A stretch of 64,000 bases of DNA from contig JANTUC010000011.1 of assembly GCA_026873275.1 (NCBI GenBank), forward strand, positions 1,116,001 to 1,180,000, written 5' to 3'. Each line of letters begins with the position of its first letter. Positions within the stretch are counted from its first letter, which is position 1. The notes beneath the pieces were generated by a model that saw only the letters and a program-made list of their open reading frames with translations, did not search any database and was not told the origin of the DNA. Source of the DNA: Pseudopithomyces maydicus (taxonomy: Eukaryota > Ascomycota > Dothideomycetes > Pleosporales > Didymosphaeriaceae). Both the position numbers and the translations under genes were made by a program. Shown in pieces: positions 55,682-64,000 of this stretch.

Positions 55682-56520
55682 ATGGCAGCTGACACCGCAG
55701 ACACCCTCCAGAAGGTCGACTCTCTCGTCGAGGACCCGGCCAAGGAGAAGCCCGCCAAGCGGAGACAGAGCTCGCTGCGAGCCGATGTCTTCAACATGGC
55801 TGATCTCGGTGAGTAGCTCCTGCCTGCCGTCTCAATGGCGTGCGTCGGGGTCCAGGTGAGGGGTTGTGGGGCTGACACGCGGACAGAGAAGGAGGGAAAG
55901 AAGATCGAGATCGCCCCCGAGACCCAGAAGCTGAACTGGTAAGTTGATACTGCTCCCACTCTTATTCTCGTGTACCCTGTCAGCGGATGGACGGCGAGGC
56001 TGTTGCCCTCCTCCGGATCTTTCGGCCCATCCCGTTCCGCAGTAGCCAAGCTGACACATGGCCCATACAGGAAGCTGAACAAGTCTCCTACATCAGTGGA
56101 TGACCAGGACGTCCTCAAGAAGCCCCTCACCACGCCGTTGATCCGCAAGATCGACCTGCACTTCCCGCTGGGGCTTGAGGTCACTGCACGGAACCTGAAG
56201 GGTGTCACCATCAAGGATGCATTAGATGCCATCTACAAGCAGTTCAAGAAGAAGGCAAGTCTCGCCCCTATTGTAATACCATCATCACGTCTGTTGTCGG
56301 TGCGAAATACACGATCCCATCCTTCCGACATCGACTACTTTGAGTCCCAAACATCTTTGCTAACGTCTCTTTCTAGGCTGACGACGAACTCGGCGAGTCG
56401 CCCTACCTTGCTGGCTTCGAGTGGGACCCCGAGGAGTGCTACACCCGCTTCGTCGTGCACCAGAAGAAGGAAGGAGCCCCCGCACCTTCCAAGAAGAAGA
56501 AGAAGGGTGGTGACGAGTAG
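55682..56520 (+). CDS. Small DUF6699-like protein with a GC-AG intron
   Basis: Exons 55682-55808, 55887-55938, 56071-56254 and 56377-56520 encode 168 residues. The first two introns are GT-AG. The third (56255-56376) has the donor GCAAGT after AAG, a classic GC-AG context. It is required to join FKKK to ADDELGESPYLAGFEWDPEE in frame. The N-terminus is Lys/Glu/Ala-rich, and the end is basic (PSSKKKKKGGDE). The core FPLGLEVTARNLKGVTIKDA with LDAIY resembles the fungal DUF6699 fold, although that assignment is from memory of the pattern. The function is unknown. A long pyrimidine-rich leader suggests good expression. Confidence 0.78.
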
Positions 56521-57420
56521 TGAATGACTCGCCCCCAGCTTCCCTCTAATCGACTTTTTACACCTCCTCAGACTGGTATGTTTACTCTCCGACATCTACA
56601 GATCGCGGACATGGACATGCGGTGGGGCGCAGGTGGATTCCGAAAGGGAAGGGCGAGGCGCTCGTCCTCTGCAGACATTGTGCGTGGCTCCTACTTGCAT
56701 CCGCAGGCCTGGCATGGTGGGCGGTGCGCGGGGTTGCGTGTTCGTCGGCAGTCGAGGCGTCTTCGTGGGTCCAAATTCAGATCGATCATTTGAATTCTCT
56801 GGTTGGGGTTAGCTTTGCCAGGTGGGATGGCGGCACCCTTTATGTAGTTTACGAGCAGCCCCCTCTGGTCACTAGTGAGCGGCCGGTACAATAGAGGATC
56901 ATTCTGGCTCTTTCATCGCTGTCGATGTTGTTGTGTGTGATGTCTAGACGTCGTTGGGTGCTGACAGGGGAGCTTTGCCCCGCTGTGGAGCCTGCTTCGG
57001 TTGTGTCGGTTGTGTCGGTTGTGTGCCCGATGGGGGAAGTGTGCGTGAAGCCCGTCTGGCGAGTTAGCTCACGATTCTGGGAGGCATGGGTTAGCTCGGC
57101 TTAATTCACTGCCGCTTTTTAATTCTTCTTTGTGGTACATTGGCTTTTAAAAATAGGGCTCAGCGAGTAGTGATTTACTCTACCCGAAATTCTATGCTGC
57201 GACTTCCTCAATTGCAGGGCTCCTCAGCCCTGGACTCGGCGCCGACTAATCGCCGAAGGCAGCCACAACGAGCGTGCACCTCCAATGGCAACCATACACT
57301 TGTTAACTAAACCATCTTTATCGGTCTTGCGACGCTGCGATTTCTACTCTGCTCGTACAGTCAAAATCAGAAGTACGAACTGGCTTCTCGAAAATCGTTG
57401 TTCAAAGGTGTGTCGATATC
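56521..57420. other. Intergenic region
   Basis: This 900-base stretch has a short TCGGTTGTG tandem (three units, about 56997-57023). No gene is supported. Confidence 0.4.
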
Positions 57421-59768
57421 ATGCCTTCCGTTCTTCAGAACTATATAGATCGCATTCAACGACTTTTGGAGCTCAAAGTCCAGGCCAATCATGAGAGTAA
57501 CTTCAGTGTTCCTTCCGAATGTCGCCATTGTAAACTGATACGGAGTTGGTTGTTTTGTGAAACCAGGCCCGCTAGAAAAGATATCCCCATCCTCACTGAT
57601 AAGTATCGCGGTTATAAACAGCCACAGACAAGTATTTTCGATGGAATCAAACCCGCTACAGTGTATCTTGATTTTCACTCACTTGATACTTGGGTGAATT
57701 CCGTTGCGAATGGTTGCAGCATGTGCTATTATTTTTGGGAAGCACTAAAAAAATCCACCTGAAAGGAGCCCCTTTGATCCCTAACATGAACGAGAATGAG
57801 GAGCTTAGTGGAATGAAACTACTGGATGAAAAGCGCTGGCCAGCAGGTTCTGAAAAGCTTGCGCTAGGGGTATTCCGAAATCGTTTCGGCTTTATGTTTC
57901 TATTAGGACCACGTGGTGCGATATTGGAACTCATGGTCAGCATCCCTCATCGGTCCATGAAATACTGGCTAGCGCATTTGCAACGCGGGGATCTTGGAAA
58001 GGGGAGCATCTACACAGGTTCCGACGCAACATTTCAACTTGCCAGCGATTGGCTTTGGGAATGCATGACGAATCATGGCGAATGCAACATCCGTGACCCA
58101 AAGAGATACCCCACGAGGCTACTGGATGTCGGTCATGATCTCACAAGCACGGATGAGGATAGTCCCCTGAGACAATTCGCAATGGTCCGGTTGATTGAAG
58201 GGTCGTCACAATTCAAGGAAAGACCGCCTTATCTGTGTTTGAGCCATCGTTGGCCAACTGAGCCTATAATGATGTTGAATAGTGCGACTGAAGCACGCCT
58301 CCGTTCGGGAATTACGTTGGACATGTTACCTTTGACTTTTCAAGATGCAATTACTATAGTACGGCGTTTAGGACACCGGTATCTGTGGATTGATTCCCTC
58401 TGTATTTTTCAAGACTCGCGACAAGATTGGATTATCGAATCAGACAAGATGGGCGATATTTATCGTGGTAGTGTCTGTAAGTCAAACATCTGATACTCAT
58501 GGGAGGACCCAGTAATCTCCTCATCACACATTCTTAAAAGCCTGTACATCTAACCGAGGAAGCGAAAGGCCGTGAGAAACTTCTGAATGTTGCTGTATTG
58601 GAGTGTACCATTGCTGATAGGCGTTTTTCCAGGTACCATAGGGTCATTGAACTCTGCTACCATAAACGCTCGTTGCTTTGCTTTCCGGAACCCACTCCAG
58701 TTACTTGAGAACCACTTTCATGATAGGGATAGAAAGCCCCAAGTCAACACTGATATCCTAGGACATAGCTCAGATATTTTATATCCCAAAGGACAGCTCC
58801 AATCCCGTGGATGGGTTTTCCAGGAACGAATACTAAGCCCAAGGACGATATACTATAGTGCGGATGAAATATTGTGGGAATGCATCACCACATCAACATG
58901 TGAATCAACGCGCATGGTAAAAGAGAACTACATCGAGAATCTCGATAATCCTAAGAAAGGACATGCCAAGTTATCTCGTAGCCTGCATTCAGAAGCCTCG
59001 AATTTAACCCATTCACGCTTTGCATTGATGACCTTTATGAAAGAATGGAGGCGGCTTCTTCAGGAATATACGGGATGCGATCTTACTTTCTCGAAAGACA
59101 GATTGCCGGCGATCAGTGGTATACAACAGAGTATTGCTCAAGCCTCAGGTCTGAGTACATACCATGGATTATGGAACGAGATTCTCCATATCGAGCTTCT
59201 GTGGTGTCCAATCGAACCACAGCTTTCCATGAGCCCAACTCAAACCGAATCGTGGACTTGGGCAGCTTTGGATGTGCAAGTCACCAACGACTATGTTGAG
59301 CTTCTCAGCAAGGGTGCCTTTGATTTCGAATGGATGCTAAGCGTCGTCAAGTGGACTGAAATTAAATCCACAAGACAACTTCACATTGAAGCACCTATTC
59401 TACCTGTGGCAAACTTCGCGAGTCATATGAGGAAGAAGCTTAACCTGGAAACGTATTATGACATACGAGTCAAGCCAATGCGTCTTTGCAATATGGATAG
59501 AGCATATTCTAATCCCGGCTGTGGAAAGACCTATGCTATTCTTGCAGCCCGTGGTACTTCCAACGAGATCCGTATCAGAGAATCTGGTGGGAAGACGTTT
59601 TTCGATAGCCGATCGTGCGACATTGGACTCATCCTAGAGAAATCTCGAGATGTGGAGGGGGCCTACTGCAGAGTTGGCTACTTCGAAGAGCACTACTGGG
59701 AGGGAGAAACAGGTTTAATATTCGACAGCGGGGAGCTGGTCATTAAGCAGAACATATTATTAGTGTAG
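57421..59768 (+). CDS. HET-domain protein 2, one apparent frameshift
   Basis: Exons are 57421-58476 and 58633-59768. The 156-base intron uses the donor GTAAGT and the acceptor TTTTTCCAG, joining IYRGSV to CTIGSLNSATI. The N-terminus (MPSVLQNYIDRIQRLLEL) holds a Cys-rich segment (CRHCKLIRSWLFCETR, NGCSMCYYFWEAL). The frame breaks at the A7 run 57747-57753 and resumes as HLKGAPLIPNMNENEEL. One more A gives 730 residues. The HET domain begins near residue 270 (YLCLSHRWPTE) and has HRYLWIDSLCIFQDSRQDW. Later markers are RGWVFQERILSPRTIYYS and TESWTWAALDV. The role is non-self recognition and cell death by family. It is distinct from HET 1, sharing only family motifs. Confidence 0.85.
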
Positions 59769-60165
59769 GAGATGTCAATTGCTTGGTGTGTCTTTTTTGT
59801 TTATATGCAGTAGGAGTTCGTTTCGGGAATTTAAGGTACATACATATATAGGTAGTCAAATAAGTGACTATATTGAGAACGATCACCGTTTCTTAGCAAA
59901 ATTTCCCGAGTAGACTTCCATTCGCAATTTATTCAGGGGATATTCTGATCAAGAAGCCTGCCTTTATTATTAAAGATCTAAGCAACGTTGAATCATGTGA
60001 AGATGGGGTTGAGAGTTTTAGCAAGCAGGCTAACCGCATAAAGTAAGGCCAGTGTGCCAAGATTTCGAGCGGTGAAACGATGCGCCGAAGTCTGGATTTT
60101 TTTGGAGCATGGGTAGATGTTAACAACAGCGTAAACAAACTTCACTTCTACAAAAAATCTTTATA
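59769..60165. other. Intergenic region
   Basis: This 397-base AT-rich stretch is between HET 2 and NOP4. No feature is recognised. Confidence 0.4.
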
Positions 60166-62430
60166 ATGGCCCCTCGCAGAAAACGTCAGCGCCTCTCTGA
60201 GGACGGCGCATCTGCCGTTACCGCCGTCGCAGACGCAGAAGAGCCTTCTCACGCCACTGCGACTCCATCCAAGCCTCAGCAATCGCGCCGACAGTTGTTC
60301 GTTCGTTCCCTCGCAACATCCGTTACCACAGAAGACCTCACAGAGTTCTTTTCCGAAAACTATCCAATCAAAAATGCCATTGTGGTACTCGACAAGGAGA
60401 CAAAGGCATCGAAGGGTTATGGCTTCGTCACATTCGCCGACGTCGAAGACGCCCAGCGCGCACAAGAGGAGCTCAACGGAGCCGAGCTTCAGGGCAAGAA
60501 GATAAAGGTTGAGGTTGCAGAAGCGCGTCAGCGTGAGGGAGACACTGCGGCGCCAGCTGTCTCTGCAGGCGCAAGGGCAAAGGCGGAGCGTGAGCAGGCC
60601 ATCAAGGATAACCAGGCGCCGAAGATCATTGTGCGCAACCTTCCGTGGAGCATCAAGACACCGGAGCAATTGGGCAAGCTCTTCCTCAGCTTTGGAAAAG
60701 TGCACTTTACAAAGCTCCCCAAGAAGCCGACCGGAGAGTTGAGAGGGTTTGGTTTCGTGGCAATGAGAGGAAAGAAAAACGCGGAAAGGGCTATGGAGGA
60801 GCTGAACGGGAAGGAGATTGATGGCAGACAAATCGCTGTGGACTGGGCTGTGGACCGAGACGCCTGGCAGGACCTGCAGAAGCAGCTAGATGCTGAGGAG
60901 GCCAGACAGAAGAATGGAGGGAAAGACGATGTAAAAGGAAAAGATGAGGACATGGACGATGACGCCGAATCGTCGGTGGTTTCAGACGACTCCGAGGATG
61001 AAGATGCCGACAGTGACGAGGACGAAGACGACAGCAACACTGACTACGATAATGTATCTGACAGCGACGAAGAAGGCGGTGTCGAGTTGGAGGACAGCAA
61101 GCCCAAGCTTCCTGATTATACCGTCTTCATACGCAACCTACCATTCACGGCCGACGACGACAGTCTCTTCGAGCACTTCAAGCAATTTGGTCCTGTCGCA
61201 TACGCGCGTGTTGTCATTGACCATGAAACCGACCGACCCAAGGGTACTGGTTTCGTTCGCTTCTACAAAGAAGAAGACATGATCGATTGCCTGAAGGGTG
61301 TTCCCTCCACAAAACTACAAAGAGTTACTGCGGATCGTAGGGACGGCACACAGATCACGATTGCGCATTCCGTTCTCGAGAACGAAGACGCCGACCCAAC
61401 TGGTCGCTACACCATGGACGGCCGTGTTCTGCAAATCTCACGCGCTGTCGACAAGAACGAGGCTACGCGACTTACTGCTGAAGGGCAAACCTCCCGCTTT
61501 AACCGCGACAAGGATAAGCGCCGATTGTACCTCCTCTCCGAGGGCACTATCGACGCTTCGTCGCCCCTCTACCAAAAACTCTCGCCAGCGGAGCGTACAA
61601 TGCGCCAGGAATCTGCAACTCAACGCCGCAAGCAGATCGAGAAGAACCCCGCGCTCCATCTTTCCCTCACCCGTCTTGCAGTTCGTAACATTCCTCGCAG
61701 TGTCACGAGCAAAGACCTTAAGGCTCTTGCACGTCAAGCTATCGTAGGCTTCGCCGCCGACGTCAAGGAACGTAAGCGCTCTCCACTCTCGAAGGAGGAA
61801 CTTGCGCGTGGTGGAGACGCCATGCTTGCTGCTGAGAAGGCACGCAAACGTATGGGCAAGGGTATCGTCAAGCAAGCAAAGGTTGTCTTTGAAACTCCCA
61901 CTGGTAGCAAAATCGCCTCGTCAGAAGTCGATGCTGGTGCAGGCCGCAGTCGTGGTTACGGTTTCATAGAGTATTACACGCATCGTACCGCGCTCATGGG
62001 TCTGCGCTGGCTGAACGGCCACGCCGTCGACTACAAGACGCAAGAAACACAACCTAAGTCTAAGAAGGTCACAAAAGAAGATATGCAAGATAAGAGGAAG
62101 CGGATCATCGTTGAGTTTGCTATTGAAAATGCAAACGTAGTTGCAAGGCGCTCGGATAGGGAAAGCAAGGCAAAGGATCCAAAGAAGGGCAAAGACGACG
62201 AAGAGGAGGCTGATTCGGGCCGCGATCGGAAAGGCGGAAAGAAGCGGAAGCGCGAGTCGGGCGGCGATGACAAGGGCAAGAAAAGGAAGGATGGCAAGGT
62301 TCAGGGATCGGACGCGGATGCGGAGGCAGATCCAAAGAAGGACAAGATGGATGCAAAGGCTAAGATGCGCGCACAGATCATACAAAAGAAGAGGCAGGCA
62401 AGGCGTACCAGGAAGCAGGGCAAGGCGTGA
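60166..62430 (+). CDS. NOP4: Nucleolar RNA-binding protein NOP4 (RBM28 homologue)
   Basis: NOP4 is needed for 60S subunit maturation in the nucleolus. This is one exon of 754 residues starting MAPRRKRQRLSEDG. Four RRMs are visible, starting near residue 42 (RQLFVRSL with KGYGFVTFA), 153 (KIIVRNLPW with RGFGFVAM), 318 (YTVFIRNLPF with KGTGFVRF) and 504 (LAVRNIPRS with RGYGFIEY). An acidic Asp/Glu/Ser stretch at about 261-302 separates RRM2 and RRM3. The fourth RRM is long, with an inserted basic segment. The tail is Lys/Arg-rich (GGKKRKRESGG, KKRQARRTRKQGKA), fitting nucleolar targeting. The gene is intact. Confidence 0.93.
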   Translation: MAPRRKRQRLSEDGASAVTAVADAEEPSHATATPSKPQQSRRQLFVRSLATSVTTEDLTEFFSENYPIKNAIVVLDKETKASKGYGFVTFADVEDAQRAQEELNGAELQGKKIKVEVAEARQREGDTAAPAVSAGARAKAEREQAIKDNQAPKIIVRNLPWSIKTPEQLGKLFLSFGKVHFTKLPKKPTGELRGFGFVAMRGKKNAERAMEELNGKEIDGRQIAVDWAVDRDAWQDLQKQLDAEEARQKNGGKDDVKGKDEDMDDDAESSVVSDDSEDEDADSDEDEDDSNTDYDNVSDSDEEGGVELEDSKPKLPDYTVFIRNLPFTADDDSLFEHFKQFGPVAYARVVIDHETDRPKGTGFVRFYKEEDMIDCLKGVPSTKLQRVTADRRDGTQITIAHSVLENEDADPTGRYTMDGRVLQISRAVDKNEATRLTAEGQTSRFNRDKDKRRLYLLSEGTIDASSPLYQKLSPAERTMRQESATQRRKQIEKNPALHLSLTRLAVRNIPRSVTSKDLKALARQAIVGFAADVKERKRSPLSKEELARGGDAMLAAEKARKRMGKGIVKQAKVVFETPTGSKIASSEVDAGAGRSRGYGFIEYYTHRTALMGLRWLNGHAVDYKTQETQPKSKKVTKEDMQDKRKRIIVEFAIENANVVARRSDRESKAKDPKKGKDDEEEADSGRDRKGGKKRKRESGGDDKGKKRKDGKVQGSDADAEADPKKDKMDAKAKMRAQIIQKKRQARRTRKQGKA

Positions 62431-64000
62431 TTGTGAAAAGATTACTGAACGAACATAATTTTTTTTATCATGTTGACTGACTCAGTGTATGTGCTGCATG
62501 TTGATGACCTTGCATGTGTTGATCCCATGCTTGTGCTTGAAGACCCGGGGCACCGGTAGTTCACTCGACATACAAGTGATGCCAGAAGAGGACTGCTCTT
62601 CGCAACTCAAACGCGGCCCGAATCTCCCTGTCCGCAATAAGCCAGCTACCTGCAACGTTGCCTGAGAGCCTATGCGTCATGCATGCCGCGGGTTATGAAA
62701 TCGACATCCCACTCTCACGTTACAAAGCCGGTGTGTGTGAGCGTGAACGCCAACGTTGCGTTCACCATCGTTGGCACATGTACGAAAATGCGATCCGAGT
62801 TCCCCACAACACTTGATAGGCTCTCTGCAGACTCGATGCAGAATGCATTCGTACTCGTATCCTGTTCATGCAAGTTTGTGACACACCATGGCTGGCTGGC
62901 TAAGCGACCGGGTGGAAAAGTGGCAGCATCCGTATGCAGTGGGATATCATTGCATCAAGGAGTACGATCATGCTTGAGCGTAGGGGTCCGTTAGGCTGAG
63001 TCGGAATGATATGCATCTTCCTAGGGTCAAGTGTCAGTTGGGCTGGCTTTGCGCACTTCTTGGAGCCGCAGTATAACTTGACTCTGCACAAGAACTCGGT
63101 GCCCGGAGTAGTGCCATGCATGACTATGCGCCAATGGCTATATGGACAGTTTGAACTACCAGCGATCCTGAAAAGGCGGGATTAGACATCATAGGATGGA
63201 TTCCTAGATGGAAGGCTGGCAGACCTAATCCATGTACATGGAAAGCTCAGACAGAATGGAAGACACTATTGCAGCGACAAAATTCAGACAATACTTTACA
63301 ATCTGGGATTTCTTGAAATGCAATAAACACACTACTGGGCAATGCACTACTGTACAATACGCACTTGGACAATACACAAAACAAGTCGTTCCCACGGCAC
63401 TAAGTCGTCTCAATCTTAGTGGGAGGAATCCCCTGTCCTGTCCTCCTTCGAGCCGGCGCACCAATACCTCGTGCTCGATTGTGCGACCTTTGACGAAGAC
63501 GGTCATCCGCATGTGCGTTTACGAGTAAACCCTTGTGTTCGGGATTCCTCCTTGCCCGCTTCCACGGGTTGGCGTTGAAGCGCCGAGATCGTCCAGACTG
63601 CTAAACCAGTGCATTGGATTGGTAGCATACACCGATCAAGATTTTTTAAGATTCCTTGAGGCCGTTGAGATCGGGGGGTATGAGATAGTATCACTTTTGA
63701 TCCATAGAATTGATGAGGCTAGGTCCTCATAACCATGGTCGAACGACTTCCTAGATATGGATGGCGAGTCTCACATTGAGATAAATTTGGCAATATGGTA
63801 TGACGTTTGCAGACCTGCGCTCAAAATGCTGCTACTGCTCTGTAGTGAGACTATGGACTCGCTCACAGAGCAAGAAAGGGCATAGTCATTGCGCTGAAAC
63901 AAAATGCAGCGTGGGGGCATTTGTGGAAGTGTGGGAGGTAATCTACCGCATCTGGCCCTCTTTCCTCCTCGGCTAGCAATTAAGACATCTGATACGTTAC
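62431..64000. other. Intergenic region to the window end
   Basis: This 1.57 kb stretch has only short frames without recognisable domains. No repeat, RNA gene or transposon remnant is evident. Confidence 0.4.

Noticed and set aside
58477..58632. Additional frameshift in HET 2 after IYRGSV
   Set aside because: A longer intron ending at TTTTTCCAG joins SV to CTIGSLNS in frame, so no indel is needed.

Overview
This 64 kb window reads as nuclear DNA of a filamentous ascomycete (Pezizomycotina; Dothideomycetes is my best guess, unproven). Genes carry short GT-AG introns of about 45-160 nt. The content is typical of such fungi: a fused biotin enzyme (bioDA), heterokaryon-incompatibility (HET) proteins, a Zn2Cys6 regulator, RRN6, PEX12 and a Mid2-like Ser/Thr-rich membrane protein. 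I support 24 protein-coding genes with exon structures. No rRNA, tRNA, CRISPR or intact transposon was recognised.

Layout. 0-9 kb: PEX12, a small PPPY-motif protein, an NAD-dependent epimerase, a secreted GliT-like thioredoxin-reductase-fold oxidoreductase, and a MEP/AMT ammonium transporter. 9-14.5 kb: mostly non-coding, with a small cysteine-rich secreted protein and an alpha/beta hydrolase. 14.8-23 kb: three consecutive minus-strand genes rich in predicted coiled coil, including an intronless 1643-residue tail-anchored protein built of heptad repeats. 23-33 kb: RRN6, SPC25, a DHX35-type helicase, a secreted heme peroxidase and an unknown protein. 33-43 kb: a HET protein, then the biotin genes bioDA, bioF and bioB. 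43-52 kb: a GCP4-type gamma-tubulin complex protein, a Mid2-like protein and a Zn2Cys6 regulator. 52-64 kb: ribosomal protein L9, an aldo/keto reductase, a DUF6699-like protein, a second HET protein and NOP4.

The strongest functional unit is the biotin cluster. BioF makes KAPA, the fused BioDA turns KAPA into dethiobiotin, and BioB inserts sulfur. BioB begins with a mitochondrial-type presequence, and the frame-corrected BioF ends in the PTS1-like tripeptide ARL. This suggests KAPA synthesis in peroxisomes and late steps in mitochondria.

The most important technical observation is that eight genes are each interrupted by apparent one-base deletions, about 14 in all. Every one has the same sign (minus one), and each can be placed at a homopolymer. 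Adding one base at each restores a family-like protein and a length divisible by three. This points to under-called homopolymers in the assembly, not to eight pseudogenes. Gene coordinates below are true to the given sequence; the corrections are stated in each entry.

The most novel biology is the coiled-coil block at 14.8-23 kb. Its giant protein has a polymorphism-prone 42-bp tandem array, an 84-bp super-repeat and a C-terminal membrane anchor.
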